From contig NZ_CP095072.1 of assembly GCF_022919115.1 (NCBI RefSeq), forward strand, positions 868,001 to 932,000: DNA of 64,000 bases, in the 5' to 3' direction. Made by a program: the position numbers and the translations under genes. The notes below the pieces were generated by a model. The model made no database searches and had not been told where the DNA came from. It saw nothing but the letters and a program-made list of their open reading frames with translations. The DNA is from Gracilibacillus caseinilyticus. Its GTDB lineage: Bacteria; Bacillota; Bacilli; Bacillales; Amphibacillaceae. Each line of letters starts with the position of its first letter. The first letter of the stretch is position 1. Of the stretch, positions 34,287 to 44,192 are shown piece after piece.

Positions 34287-35081
34287 CTACTCATACCGAA
34301 TCATCGTCCAAAATCCAATATCCTCAAATCCCAAACGCTTATAAATATTCCCTGCTGCCGGATTATCATAAAATAAACAAAGCGATTTGCCCTCGGCCAA
34401 CAATTCGTTGCAGAGTTTTTCCATACATAATGTTGCATAGCCCAGTCGTTCGTATGCTGGCCTTGTTCCCACACCGACAATCATCGCAGATTGGGAATTC
34501 TCTGCTGTAGAAGATGCAGAAGCAACCATTGTACCTTGTTCATTTCGTACGATATACGTTCTTCCCGTTTTATCTTCAGCTGCACGCTTTCTCGCTTCCA
34601 CACTAAAGTATCCACCTGCAAACTCAGGAATGGAAAGTAACATATCGACGTTCTCTTTATACTCAGAAGCCTGTAAATAGCTGACCTGCTGCAAACGTTC
34701 TTGCTCAATCTCGTAACTTATGGCATTACATTTAGCATAATAGGTCTCATGATGCTTACGAATCTCTCTTTTTATCAATGGTTTTAATGGTTCTATTATG
34801 TGCTTTAACCCACTTATTTCAACTCGATCGGCAGCATTATTGATAATTTCTGCAAATCCTTTCACATCATACGCTTCCTCGCTAAACGGGATATAATTTT
34901 GTTCGTACCGTAACAAAATCGCTATCAGTTTCTCGTTTTCGAATTGACCCCAAAGCTCTTGGATATCTGCGTCATACCCATATGCTTCGATATCACCGAT
35001 AATAAACAAATTTTCCGCAGGTTTATGTCCAATAAGCGACATGACTGAAACATGATCATTCGCACTTAACTTACGAATCAT
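34287..35081 (-). CDS. GNAT-family N-acetyltransferase
   Basis: 264 residues in two halves. The C-terminal half is a GNAT domain with acetyl-CoA loop GVGTRPAYERLGYATLCMEK and the late strand LFYDNPAAGNIYKRLGFED. The N-terminal half is a degenerate second GNAT-like domain. Substrate unknown. The ATG at 35081 follows GTGGGGGA; the GTG at 35093 is inside it. It is 13 bases downstream of ydeI and probably cotranscribed. Confidence 0.87.
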   Translation of the reverse strand: MIRKLSANDHVSVMSLIGHKPAENLFIIGDIEAYGYDADIQELWGQFENEKLIAILLRYEQNYIPFSEEAYDVKGFAEIINNAADRVEISGLKHIIEPLKPLIKREIRKHHETYYAKCNAISYEIEQERLQQVSYLQASEYKENVDMLLSIPEFAGGYFSVEARKRAAEDKTGRTYIVRNEQGTMVASASSTAENSQSAMIVGVGTRPAYERLGYATLCMEKLCNELLAEGKSLCLFYDNPAAGNIYKRLGFEDIGFWTMIRYE

Positions 35082-35106
35082 ACTATCCCCCACTCGTTAT
35101 CTGTAT

Positions 35107-35700
35107 TTAATCGTTCAACCCTTTTCCTTCCAGGATCGGTTTTATACTTTTTTCAATCCTGGATACTCTTGTCGCGGATCGCTTTGCTTTAGAAAAATGA
35201 AATATATATGCTCGTTGGCGTCCGGGAGTCAATTTTTCAAAAGCTGTTTTTAATTCAGGAAGTTCATCGAATTTCTGCTGGAGTTCTTCCGAGATATTGT
35301 ATTCTTCGTGCTTTTTCAATTCCACTTCCAGTCCGGCTTTTTCCACTTCCATAGCTTGCAGAATATATTCCTTCACAATCTCTTCGTTGTCCACTATTTC
35401 TTCAAGTTTGGTAAACCGCAATTGACGGGCTGCCTGCACATTTTCTGTTTGTTGTATCAGCATGTTATAAGGATCCTTTAACAATGCGCCCTTGTGAAAC
35501 AGCAGTGCACAATAATCTTTAAATCCATGAATTAAGACAACATTTTTGTTATTAAGTGTGTAGCAAGGATGCTTCCACTTAAAATCTTCTGTAAGCTCAC
35601 AACCAAGTACAATCTCACGAAGCTTCACAAATTCTTCCTTCCATTTTGTTTCCTTTTCTAAAAACATATCCACTGTAGGGTTCAATTTACTTTTTGACAT
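35107..35700 (-). CDS. ydeI: YdeI-family protein (DUF1801 + YdeI/OmpD-associated)
   Basis: 197 residues. The N-terminal DUF1801 domain has WKHPCYTLNNKNVVLIHGFK and LLFHKGALLKDP. The C-terminal YdeI region has LTPGRQRAYIFHFSKAKR, then SATRVSRIEKSIKPIL. Relatives are linked to protection from cationic peptides or bacteriocins; the mechanism is unknown. It begins the short operon with the GNAT gene. Confidence 0.9.
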   Translation of the reverse strand: MSKSKLNPTVDMFLEKETKWKEEFVKLREIVLGCELTEDFKWKHPCYTLNNKNVVLIHGFKDYCALLFHKGALLKDPYNMLIQQTENVQAARQLRFTKLEEIVDNEEIVKEYILQAMEVEKAGLEVELKKHEEYNISEELQQKFDELPELKTAFEKLTPGRQRAYIFHFSKAKRSATRVSRIEKSIKPILEGKGLND

Positions 35701-35756
35701 ACAGGAACACCTCTTTCATTAATCGACTGATATTTTCTTATTACATTACCATATTT

Positions 35757-36470
35757 TCAATCGTTACTTCTACCATCATCACAAAAATCCAAAAAATGTC
35801 GTTTATCACTTTGCAAATCGGTTAATGCGCTAATTTTCATCCAATCAGTACCTTGATAGCGATGATGTCTGTCAACTAAGATTGATCTTATCCCACACGC
35901 TTTCGCCCCTTCCATATCATATTTGATAGAGTCCCCTATCATCCATGTATTAGATGCCTCCACATGTAAGTCATCTAATACTAGTTGAAACGCTTCCTTA
36001 TTTGGTTTAGAAAAACCTATTTCCGAACTGATATATATTTGCTGTATGTATGATTCGATTCCCAATGCTTTTATCTTTTTCCGCTGACCATCAGCAGGAC
36101 CATTGGTAAGTACAGCTACCACAAATTCTGAATCAGACAGCTCTTCCAGAAAATGTTTCGCATCTGGGAAAAGTTCAATATGTTGATTCGCTTCACCCAT
36201 GTAGATTTTATTTAAAGTGGAGATAAGTTCCTCTGATGGCGAATTCAATGCATCTGCAAACCTTCTGTTTCTATATTCTACAATAGTTATCCTTTTTCTC
36301 GTGAATAGATCGAATAAGAAAGGCTCTATTTCCTGGTATCTCTCCCAAAAATAGTTGGCATTTATCCCTCTATTACTTAAATATCGATCTATCTTTCTTT
36401 TCGCATTGTGTTTAGCTTGTTGGTAATCGCATAATGTATCATCCAAATCCATAATTAAACATTTCTTCAT
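35757..36470 (-). CDS. HAD-superfamily hydrolase (YjjG-like)
   Basis: 237 residues with motif 1 DLDDTLCDY, motif 2 VLTNGPA, motif 3 Lys in GFSKPNKEAF, and motif 4 IGDSIKYDMEGAKACG. A helical cap lies between motifs 1 and 2. YjjG/YfnB-type enzymes dephosphorylate nucleotides or small phosphates. It lies 25 bases after the MazG gene on the same strand, a plausible nucleotide house-cleaning operon. Confidence 0.9.
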   Translation of the reverse strand: MKKCLIMDLDDTLCDYQQAKHNAKRKIDRYLSNRGINANYFWERYQEIEPFLFDLFTRKRITIVEYRNRRFADALNSPSEELISTLNKIYMGEANQHIELFPDAKHFLEELSDSEFVVAVLTNGPADGQRKKIKALGIESYIQQIYISSEIGFSKPNKEAFQLVLDDLHVEASNTWMIGDSIKYDMEGAKACGIRSILVDRHHRYQGTDWMKISALTDLQSDKRHFLDFCDDGRSND

Positions 36471-36495
36471 CCGTATGTCACCCTTCTGAAACCAC

Positions 36496-36819
36496 TCATT
36501 TTGAAGATGTATAACGACTGTTTAGTTTTTCCCGGTGAGACTGAAGAATACTTTCCAGGGAAATATCATATTTGTTCGCTATTACAATAAGATTTCCCAG
36601 CACATCACCCAATTCCTCTGTAAGTTCTTGTTTTTGTTCATCTAATGAACTGGTCACTTCATCTGGTCTGTCTCTGCCAATTTCAAGTGCTCTGATTGCC
36701 CGTGCAACTTCTCCCGTTTCCTCTGCTAGAAATCCGATTCGGATAAAAATATCTAATTTTGACCATCCACGTTTTTCATAATAGTTTTTAACCCATTGTT
36801 GAAAATCATCAATATTCAT
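36496..36819 (-). CDS. MazG-like nucleotide pyrophosphohydrolase
   Basis: 107 residues from ATG 36819, which follows GGGGGAA. The single MazG domain has the metal-binding pattern E-E-T-G-E (FLAEETGEVARAI) and E-E-L-G-D (LTEELGDVLGNLIVIAN). These dimeric or tetrameric enzymes cleave NTPs or dNTPs to monophosphates, removing aberrant nucleotides. Cotranscribed with the HAD gene. Confidence 0.9.
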   Translation of the reverse strand: MNIDDFQQWVKNYYEKRGWSKLDIFIRIGFLAEETGEVARAIRALEIGRDRPDEVTSSLDEQKQELTEELGDVLGNLIVIANKYDISLESILQSHREKLNSRYTSSK

Positions 36820-36935
36820 GTCTATTTTCCCCCAATCTATTGTCACAGCTAACCTAGATTATACAGGTTTTACTTGATAAATTAACTTAAAATATGGTAA
36901 TTTCTAAAACTTTTATGTTTAGAAGAAAAAATAAA

Positions 36936-36966
36936 AAACGTTCGGCAATCTTTCATCCGAACGTTT
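36936..36966. terminator. Terminator of ilvD, bidirectional
   Basis: AAACGTTCGG and CCGAACGTTT pair perfectly; on the minus strand TTTTATTTTTTC follows. Confidence 0.85.
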
Positions 36967-36987
36967 AAAACTATATGAGTTTATCAA

Positions 36988-38661
36988 CTATATGCTCATC
37001 ACACCACCATTGGATGCATTTGTAACAAGTTTTGAATATCTGCCTAACCAACCATTTTTAATTTTAGGCTCAAAGGGTTTCAGAGATTTCTTACGCTGTT
37101 CTAACACTTCATCCGTTACTTTTAAGTTCATTGTTCGGTTTGGTAAATCAATGACAATTTCATCTCCGTTTTCGATCAATGCAATTGGCCCGCCCTCTGC
37201 TGCTTCAGGAGAAATATGTCCAATCGATATACCGCGGGATGCACCTGAAAAACGACCATCTGTCAAAAGTGCCACTGTGCTTCCTAAACCTCGACCCATA
37301 ATAGCAGAGGTTGGAGCTAACATCTCCGGCATTCCAGGTCCACCTTTAGGTCCTTCATACCGGATTACCACAACATGTCCTTCTTTGACCGCACCATTAT
37401 CAATCGCTTCTTGTGCTTCCTCCTGGGAATCAAAGACAATGGCTTCGCCTTCGAATTCTTTAATCGCCGGATCCACAGCTCCCACTTTAATAACAGCTCC
37501 TTCCGGTGCGATATTACCATATAAAATCGATAATCCCCCAAACGGACTGTATGGATTATCCTTTGAACGAATCACTTGTTCGTTGGTAATCTGATATCCA
37601 CTAACCAATTCACCCATGGTCTTACCGGTTATGGTTAAGCGATCTGGATGGATTGCTCCAGGGATTTTTGTTAACTCATTGATAATGGAGCTCACGCCAC
37701 CTGCTTTATTTATGTCATCCATGGAGATATCGGACGCAGGCATAATCTTCGCAAGGTATGGGACGCGGGCTGCAATGCTGTTAACATCGGCAAGGTTATA
37801 ATCGATACCCGCTTCATTAGCAATCGCAAGTGTGTGCAGTACCGTATTGGTAGATCCACCCATTGCCATATCAAGTGCGAACGCATCATCAATTGCTTCT
37901 TTTGTAATGATATCACGTGGTTTCACATCATCATCAATCATACGAATCAGATGTTTAGCTGCTTCACGAATCAATTCTTTACGTTTCTCACTTGTCGCAA
38001 CAATTGATCCATTTCCAGGAAGTGCTACACCTAACATTTCCATTAAACAGTTCATCGAGTTTGCTGTGAACATTCCCGAACATGATCCACATGTTGGACA
38101 AGCGTTATTTTCGATATCATTAAATTCTTCTTCTGTCATCTTACCAGATTTGTATGCGCCAACTCCTTCAAATACAGAAGTCAATGAAAGCTGCTTCCCG
38201 CTGGAACTAGTACCAGCTTCCATTGGTCCACCAGACACAAATACGGAAGGTACATTAGTACGAGCAGCAGCCATTAACATACCAGGTGTAATTTTGTCAC
38301 AGTTCGGAATGTAAAATACGCCATCAAACCAGTGTGCATTAATAACGGTTTCCGCACTGTCAGCAATTAATTCACGGCTTGGTAATGAATAGCGCATGCC
38401 TATATGCCCCATTGCAATTCCATCGTCGACACCAATTGTATTAAATTCAAACGGAATACCACCAGCTTCAATGATTGCTTCTTTGACTACTTCAGCAAAT
38501 TCACGTAAATGGACGTGACCAGGAATGATATCAATATATGAATTACAAATGCCGATAAATGGTTTTCCCAAATCCTTTGCTTTTACTTTCCCTGTAGCAT
38601 ACAACAAGCTACGGTGAGGCGCACGATCTACCCCAATTTTAATCGTGTCACTTCTTCTCAT
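36988..38661 (-). CDS. ilvD: Dihydroxy-acid dehydratase
   Basis: 557 residues, full length. It converts 2,3-dihydroxy acids to 2-keto acids in valine, leucine and isoleucine synthesis. The iron-sulfur cysteines are in [21 protein letters not shown] and [17 protein letters not shown]; the C-terminal catalytic segment is [23 protein letters not shown] 38661 follows GAAGGA at long spacing. It stands alone, away from ilvBHC-leu, without a T-box visible in the 285-base leader. The FadR-type regulator upstream on the same strand is separated by a terminator. Confidence 0.96.
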   Translation of the reverse strand: MRRSDTIKIGVDRAPHRSLLYATGKVKAKDLGKPFIGICNSYIDIIPGHVHLREFAEVVKEAIIEAGGIPFEFNTIGVDDGIAMGHIGMRYSLPSRELIADSAETVINAHWFDGVFYIPNCDKITPGMLMAAARTNVPSVFVSGGPMEAGTSSSGKQLSLTSVFEGVGAYKSGKMTEEEFNDIENNACPTCGSCSGMFTANSMNCLMEMLGVALPGNGSIVATSEKRKELIREAAKHLIRMIDDDVKPRDIITKEAIDDAFALDMAMGGSTNTVLHTLAIANEAGIDYNLADVNSIAARVPYLAKIMPASDISMDDINKAGGVSSIINELTKIPGAIHPDRLTITGKTMGELVSGYQITNEQVIRSKDNPYSPFGGLSILYGNIAPEGAVIKVGAVDPAIKEFEGEAIVFDSQEEAQEAIDNGAVKEGHVVVIRYEGPKGGPGMPEMLAPTSAIMGRGLGSTVALLTDGRFSGASRGISIGHISPEAAEGGPIALIENGDEIVIDLPNRTMNLKVTDEVLEQRKKSLKPFEPKIKNGWLGRYSKLVTNASNGGVMSI

Positions 38662-38807
38662 CAGCACACACATCCTTCGTTTTTATTTATTTAATGTATT
38701 TTATAATGTATGTTGTCTGCTGTCAATATCGTTGTATGACTAATTGTTTTTTTATAATTATTAATTAAGTACCAGACACACTCAGAAACTCTTATGCCTT
38801 CCTAGTG

Positions 38808-38876
38808 AAGGCCGCTCCACAAGACGAGAAGCATATTTCCTAAGCTTAAGTGAAGTGCTACATTATAAGAATCCAT
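38808..38876. repeat. Palindromic MITE-like element, fragment F
   Basis: GCCGCTCCAC, then GCATATTTCCTAAGCTTAAG and TGCTACATTATAAGAATCC match the right arm of the first hairpin and the right end of copy B in degenerate form. The sequence after it, TTCTATGACTGTACTTATAT, is identical to the right flank of copy B. Confidence 0.6.
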
Positions 38877-38916
38877 GCATGAATACTTCTATGACTGTAC
38901 TTATATACTCATAAAA

Positions 38917-38945
38917 AAGACACCTTGGTAAACCCAACATGTCTT
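38917..38945 (-). terminator. Terminator of the FadR-type regulator
   Basis: AAGACA pairs with TGTCTT and CCTTGG with the CCAA of the facing strand; TTTTTTATG follows on the minus strand. Confidence 0.65.
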
Positions 38946-38957
38946 CAAATCATAAAA

Positions 38958-39629
38958 CTATTCAATTCCTAACTCTCTCATTGCATGCAAAATATGAATT
39001 CTCATCGCGCTTCTTGCACCTTCGGGGTTGCGACTCTTCATGAATTCCATAATCATATTATGATCGTTGATCGTATCTTTGATCGCTAATTCTTTTTTCT
39101 TCGAGAGGATGACTCCCTTATCGATCGCTTGATAAATAACTGGCATCAGCTTTTCCATGAATTCATTATGAGTCGCTTTCACGATAGATTTATGGAATTT
39201 TTGTTCCACATCCGTACGATCCTCATTACGCTTTATTCTATCCTCTATTTGTTTTCCATATTCCAAAATACGTTTCAACTCAGCTTCACTTGCTCTCGTT
39301 GTCGCATAATAGGCCGCTTCTGGTTCAAAAATTAGACGCATTTCGTATAAATCTTTCGCATTAATTTTCGCATCAGCAAGAAAGCTTAAGGATTCTAAAC
39401 TTTTTATATCGAGATCGTCTATAATATATGTACCTTTTCCACGTCTAATTTCTAAAATACCGTTCGTCACCAATATTCGAATCGCTTCACGAAGCGTTGT
39501 CCTGCTAATATTTAGCTCCTCTGATAATTCATTTTCATTTGGAAGCTTATCACCTGGAACAAAACGTTTCTCTATTGTAATCATTGACATTAAATCATCC
39601 GCTACACTGTCTGATAGCCTTTTTTGCAT
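38958..39629 (-). CDS. GntR-family regulator, FadR subfamily (FCD domain)
   Basis: 223 residues. Winged helix at 1-70 (GDKLPNENELSEELNISRTT, then LREAIRILVTNGILEIRRGK). The C-terminal all-helical FCD domain shows DLYEMRLIFEPEAAYYA, with metal-site histidines in FHKSIVKATHN and HILHAM. Such regulators answer to sugar acids or carboxylates. ATG 39629 lies eight bases after AGGGTGA. No cognate catabolic genes are adjacent; the downstream gene is ilvD beyond a terminator. Confidence 0.92.
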   Translation of the reverse strand: MQKRLSDSVADDLMSMITIEKRFVPGDKLPNENELSEELNISRTTLREAIRILVTNGILEIRRGKGTYIIDDLDIKSLESLSFLADAKINAKDLYEMRLIFEPEAAYYATTRASEAELKRILEYGKQIEDRIKRNEDRTDVEQKFHKSIVKATHNEFMEKLMPVIYQAIDKGVILSKKKELAIKDTINDHNMIMEFMKSRNPEGARSAMRIHILHAMRELGIE

Positions 39630-39744
39630 GTATGTAATCACCCTGTTTTCTTTCTAGTATAGCATACAGGAAGTGATTTAACATTTTGATAGACAGATGT
39701 AGATAGACACCTTAGTTCCTTTCTTAATAAAATGGATCACATTT

Positions 39745-40478
39745 CTAATCCATTAAATGAACTTCATCATCGATATGAATATCACCTGTTTTTATCACAG
39801 AGGCATACACACCAAAGTTGTTTTTTCTTTCTTTGATTACGGTTTTATGTAAGCTCGGGTCTCGTTCGGCATTTTCAGGATCAACCGTAATGATCATACA
39901 TCTTTTGCAATGTCCTACAAATTCCATATCTACTTCCTGTCCTATCTTAATTCGCCGACCAATCCATTCTTCTTCAATGAAAGGTTTCTTATCCAATAAT
40001 GAAATAAATAAATTTGGTCGAAAACGTCTCAAATCAACTTTGTCCTTATCCCATAAATCTTCCAACTTATCTAAAGAAGCATCTGTTGCGACGAGAACAT
40101 GTTCTACCGCAATGGGTCCAATGGGTACATGTAAAGGGGTATATTTCTTGGTAGGTAAATTTCTTGGTAGATATTTTTCGTTGTGATTTTATTTCCATTT
40201 CGCTGATCTTCCCAATCGAAAACCTCGCCTTCCGGTGTGATCACTTCTACATTGGGGTATTTGTCCAATGATTCTTCTCCCACAAATCTCGCCTGATACC
40301 GAACCATTTCCCGGAATTGTGTTATCGTTAAGAAATTACCCTCTTTTGTATCAACTAAATAAGCGTGGCTGCGGTCCCCATATAGGCCATAATTCATTAT
40401 CTTAGACTGTTGTACCTCTTCACCTCGAAGTGATTTTACGGGATGGCGGACAATTTCTTTGATGTGACCAATTAGCAT
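39745..40478 (-). pseudogene. MOSC-domain protein gene broken by a frameshift
   Basis: The first part (from ATG 40478 after GGAG) reads IGHIKEIVRHPVKSLRGEEV, the MOSC N-terminal start, and stops at 40104. The second part continues in another frame with HVPIGPIAVEHVLVATDASL and FVGHCKRCMIITVDPENAER, the conserved cysteine of MOSC domains. The break lies by a near-perfect 16-base tandem duplication (TACCAAGAAAT- repeated) at about 40146-40177. MOSC proteins carry sulfur or handle molybdenum-cofactor substrates, as in YiiM/YuaD. Inactive unless the frame change is an error. Confidence 0.82.
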
Positions 40479-40766
40479 TTCATTCACTCCAATATGTTTT
40501 ATCCTACTATGATTTTAACAGAGCATATTTTGTATCTCTAATATAAAAATGCTTAAGAGAAATTTAAATCCATTTAATCAATCGCTTTCCAATAAAAATT
40601 TATCCCCTAATTTATCCAATAGATGGTAATCATATTTTAAAGCTTTACCTTATTCCTCTTCCTCTATAATTAAAGTTTTATCAGAGACACGTTACTCGTT
40701 AATGGAGTAATGAATAAAAAAGTGCTTTTTCCTCGTTAGTCCTAACCCATTCTCACGACAAAGTGC

Positions 40767-41052
40767 TCAATTGCCACAAGATTTAAGTAACCTATAAATT
40801 TCCCACTTAATGTAAGAAAACAATTCAGGTATCCATTCACGTGCAGCCGGTATAGCTTCAACCCCTTAATCTATAAGGTAACGAAGTACATGAATGGTCC
40901 AGCAGATACCACCGATGCTGATTTGCCATTCAATATCACTTGACCAATTAATACCCGTCTCTTCACAATACGCATTGATCAAATAGTTCGGTCTAATATT
41001 GTTATCTTTTGTCGAATTAATCAAGCTATATAAATCTCCGAGATGTGGACTA
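40767..41052 (-). pseudogene. Degraded phosphotransferase-like (APH-type) gene tail
   Basis: Reading leftward from 41052 the frame gives HLGDLYSLINSTKDNNIRPN, then ISIGGICWTIHVLRYLID, a TAA at 40866-40868, and EAIPAAREWIPELFSYIKWE to a TGA at 40767. The pattern resembles the C-terminal part of aminoglycoside/choline-kinase-like proteins. The head with the ATP site is absent. The family call is tentative. The stretch 40488-40766 has no other gene. Confidence 0.45.
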
Positions 41053-41060
41053 AAGTTAAA

Positions 41061-41086
41061 AAGCCACCCTGATTTAAGGGTAGCTT
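41061..41086. terminator. Hairpin beside the degraded gene
   Basis: AAGCCACCCT pairs with AGGGTAGCTT with one mismatch, with A and T tracts on both sides. Confidence 0.6.
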
Positions 41087-41273
41087 CTTTATCGTTTATA
41101 TTTCAAAACCATGTGTCAGTCCATAAAACGTAAATAATAGGTAATTGTCGTTCAACATTATTATCTCTACTTTCATTATACTACTAATTATAATTTATTT
41201 ATAGACTACACATTGTAAAGTTCTTGTTCTATACTGTTATATACAAATCTAAAGATATAAGAGGTGTATCCGT

Positions 41274-41690
41274 ATGAATGACAAAAAAAATGGCTTAGAC
41301 AATGGTCCTTTCTTTCATGGTACTAAAGCTGAACTAAAAATTGGAGATCATTTAAAACCGCAACACTTTTCAAATTACCAAGACAAAAAATCGAACTATA
41401 TATATTTCACTGCAACATTAGATGCGGCTAAATGGGGTGCGGAACTAGCAACATCTACATCAAAAGAAAGAATTTACATTGTAGAACCATTAGGCGACTT
41501 TGAAAATGATCCGAACCTGACTGATAAAAGATTTCCAGGAAACCCAACGCGTTCTTATAGGTCTAAATCGCCTTTGAAAATAATCGCTGAATTAAGTTCA
41601 TGGGAAAGACATTCAGATGAAGAAATAAATCATATGATTACATCTTTAAAAAAATTACGTGAACAAGGGAAAGCTGTCATACTCGATTAG
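41274..41690 (+). CDS. arr: Rifamycin ADP-ribosyltransferase Arr
   Basis: 138 residues, the standard Arr length. It transfers ADP-ribose from NAD to the C23 hydroxyl of rifamycins. Diagnostic segments are PFFHGTKAELKIGDHLKP, YIYFTATLDAAKWGAELA, VEPLGDFENDPNLTDKRFPG and NPTRSYRSKSPLKI. ATG follows AGAGGTG. It is monocistronic, with AT-rich flanks and decayed genes to its left, consistent with a gained gene, though intrinsic arr genes are common in environmental Bacillaceae. Confidence 0.95.
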   Translation: MNDKKNGLDNGPFFHGTKAELKIGDHLKPQHFSNYQDKKSNYIYFTATLDAAKWGAELATSTSKERIYIVEPLGDFENDPNLTDKRFPGNPTRSYRSKSPLKIIAELSSWERHSDEEINHMITSLKKLREQGKAVILD

Positions 41691-41930
41691 CCCTAAATAT
41701 TTTTTATTTGACTGTCTTTTTCTTAAATGAAATGAGTGTGAGTAATTTTTTCTTTGGTTAACATAAGTATCCGTTTGTTAAACAAGCACCAGCAAAGCCC
41801 AATTTCTCATTTAATCCTCACACATTGGACTTTGCCTAATTCATATACTTTATCGAATTAGACGATGTAAACTGGAGACAAATCATACTACAAAGTATAA
41901 TACTTTTATTATAAATCTTCACTACTACAT

Positions 41931-43055
41931 TTAATTGGTTTTCTGTTTTAATAATAGGCTTAAATACCCGATCACACCAGCACCAACAAAAAGAGTATGA
42001 TAGCCAAAAAGATCTGCAATTACACCAGAAAAAATGGACCCTATTGCCTGCCCAAGTGCAAGAATTAAGAAAGGTAAACCAAGTCCAAATGATGGATTTG
42101 TGTTAAACACTGAAATCCCCCATACGATTAAGACACCTGTTATAAAAATATACGAGCTTCCAAAAAGAGCTGGTGACAGAAATCCAGTAACCGGGCTGGA
42201 TGGATACATTCCTAGCAGTAGAGACGATGTAGAAAGCGCTAATACAGAAAGCTTAAAGGCATGCATTAACCCAAACTTGTCGATAAACACACCAGCAGTT
42301 CCCCCTAGTAAACCTGCAATACCAATAATGCCCCATAGCCACTTGCCTATGTATGTAGGCACATTTTCCGCGTGTAACATAAAGTCTTTTGAAAATGTCC
42401 AATATGCTGAACACGATATTCCTATCAGGCAAGCAGCGAGAATCAAAGGCACAGCTCGCCTCCATTCCCGTTTAGAAAAACCAATTTTGTTTTCTCTTTC
42501 TGTTGTATGATGTTTTGGAAGTGCTTTGTAATTAGCGAATAGTACTAAAATAGCAATACAAGTATATATGAAATACGTTTCTCTCCAGCTATTTGTCATC
42601 ATAATAGCAATTACCCCAGTAAAAGCCGTTCCAATACTAGTACCAGCGTTAATCCATGAATTAGTTTGATTCTGTAATCTTGTCTCTACCTTTGTGCTAA
42701 CAATATCCGCGTATGGCGGAGATGAAAATCCTGTACTCAGCCCTGCTATAAATATACCTGTACCTAGTACTACCGGATTAGGCGAAATAGAGATAACTCC
42801 TAAACCAATAATTGCTGATAAACCTGCTATTACCAGAACAGACTTTGGGGTAACCTTATTAGAAAATACCATTGCTGACACTATTGCTAGACAGTAAGCA
42901 ATATAGGATAAAGATGAGATCACACCACTAGTAGACTGTTCCATCATCATTGTTTCGTTTATATATGGCAGCATTAATCCATAACTAAACCGCGATAAAC
43001 CATAAGTAACAGCTATCATCGGTAACCCTACAATTATTAATTTTTTTGAATACAT
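41931..43055 (-). CDS. MFS transporter (YbfB/YjiJ family)
   Basis: 374 residues with twelve helices. The start (GLPMIAVTYGLSRFSYGLML) has the T-Y-G-x-x-R-F-x-Y-G motif of YbfB/YjiJ proteins, and GFSSPPYADIVSTKV lies near helix 4. The ATG at 43055 follows AGAGGTG; the GTG at 43064 overlaps it. It is downstream of a tetR gene on the same strand; TGAACGTTCA operators stand before each gene, so it is probably repressed by that TetR and induced by a compound it exports. Confidence 0.88.
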   Translation of the reverse strand: MYSKKLIIVGLPMIAVTYGLSRFSYGLMLPYINETMMMEQSTSGVISSLSYIAYCLAIVSAMVFSNKVTPKSVLVIAGLSAIIGLGVISISPNPVVLGTGIFIAGLSTGFSSPPYADIVSTKVETRLQNQTNSWINAGTSIGTAFTGVIAIMMTNSWRETYFIYTCIAILVLFANYKALPKHHTTERENKIGFSKREWRRAVPLILAACLIGISCSAYWTFSKDFMLHAENVPTYIGKWLWGIIGIAGLLGGTAGVFIDKFGLMHAFKLSVLALSTSSLLLGMYPSSPVTGFLSPALFGSSYIFITGVLIVWGISVFNTNPSFGLGLPFLILALGQAIGSIFSGVIADLFGYHTLFVGAGVIGYLSLLLKQKTN

Positions 43056-43078
43056 ATTATTCACCTCTTCAATTATAT

Positions 43079-43088
43079 TGAACGTTCA
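43079..43088. promoter_or_regulatory. TetR operator 1 before the MFS gene
   Basis: The perfect palindrome TGAACGTTCA, within ATTGAACGTTCATTATAA. An identical site precedes the tetR gene. Confidence 0.7.
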
Positions 43089-43164
43089 TTATAACAAATA
43101 AATAAAAAATAAAGGCAATGCATTATAGTAAATATCATTGCACTTCTTAGATTAACATAAGGCG

Positions 43165-43713
43165 TTATTTAGAAATGGTAATACTATTTAATAAGTCCTT
43201 TGCCGAGCGCTTTACTTCTTCAATATCGGATATTTGGACCATCGATGTTAATCCTTCTAGTATAATTAATAATTGCAAACTTAAGGAATTGGGTGCATCA
43301 AATATCTTCAAATCCTCTTCCACTTTCTTTAGAAGTGTTTGTTTATGTCTTGTCGATAGTTCTGTAATTTCATCATTAATACCGTCGTATTCCTGTTTAG
43401 CTCTTAAAAACAAACAACCATTAAAACCATCTATTGTTAACCAACTTATATGTGTGTTTAAAAGTGATTTTAAATATGCTTTTAAGTCTTTTTTATTTAC
43501 ACCCTCTTCTAAATGCTGAAAATATTTCACTTCTCTTCGCATCAAAATTTCCTTAATTACTTCTTCCTTAGATTTAAAATGATAATACATGGTCATCGGC
43601 GCCACTCCAGCCTTATCCAGAATACTCTTGACACCAATAGCGTGAAAGCCGTGCTGATAAAATAATTCTTCCGCTTGGTCCAATATCGCCTGCTTTTTTG
43701 GTGATTGCCTCAT
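43165..43713 (-). CDS. TetR-family repressor
   Basis: 182 residues. The helix-turn-helix is at about 25-45 (GVKSILDKAGVAPMTMYYHF, then KSKEEVIKEIL). The C-terminal ligand domain has GFNGCLFLRAKQEYDG, typical of the AcrR/YcdC-like group that controls efflux or quinone-responsive genes. It is upstream of the MFS gene with a 110-base gap; both promoters carry TGAACGTTCA. An ATG with AAAGGAGG starts it. Confidence 0.92.
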   Translation of the reverse strand: MRQSPKKQAILDQAEELFYQHGFHAIGVKSILDKAGVAPMTMYYHFKSKEEVIKEILMRREVKYFQHLEEGVNKKDLKAYLKSLLNTHISWLTIDGFNGCLFLRAKQEYDGINDEITELSTRHKQTLLKKVEEDLKIFDAPNSLSLQLLIILEGLTSMVQISDIEEVKRSAKDLLNSITISK

Positions 43714-43736
43714 AGATGAACCTCCTTTTTTTATGT

Positions 43737-43746
43737 TGAACGTTCA
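43737..43746. promoter_or_regulatory. TetR operator 2 before the tetR gene
   Basis: The same palindrome TGAACGTTCA followed by TTATAAATGATAAC, 24 bases before the start codon, so the repressor should control itself. The region 43747-44192 to the right shows no gene. Confidence 0.7.
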
Positions 43747-44192
43747 TTATAAATGATAACATAAATTTTATATTGTTAGCAAGGAACTGTTCATGTTCCT
43801 ACACCTTTACCACGTCCGTCCTAGCTCCTGATAGCAACACTGCAACTGAGGCACCTTATTTGGGCCGACGAATATAACACATTAATGCTTTTTCCATATC
43901 TCAAAAAGGGTGTACAGTGAAGGATAATGTTTTTATACAGTTCGCATGACTAGATTTACGAGTTACTACCAAAGCATCGTCTACTACTTGTAAAATCGCA
44001 ACGGTAATTACTTCATATATTTACCTCTCTTTTTTTGAGGCACAGATCAATAGAAGTGAGTATTCCTAGTTACAAATAATATTATGGTTCTTTATCAGAA
44101 TTTAAAAAAACCTTATATGAACATATTATCGTAAAGAGTTGTCTTTACCTAACTTTATTATAAGTTACCGATTCATTTTATTAATGGTGTAC

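Noticed and set aside
36992..38314. Several plus-strand frames opposite ilvD
   Set aside because: Mirror frames of a well-known gene.
38674..38957. T-box leader before ilvD
   Set aside because: No T-box sequence or specifier-loop arrangement can be recognised; the stretch holds repeat fragment F and a terminator of the neighbouring gene.
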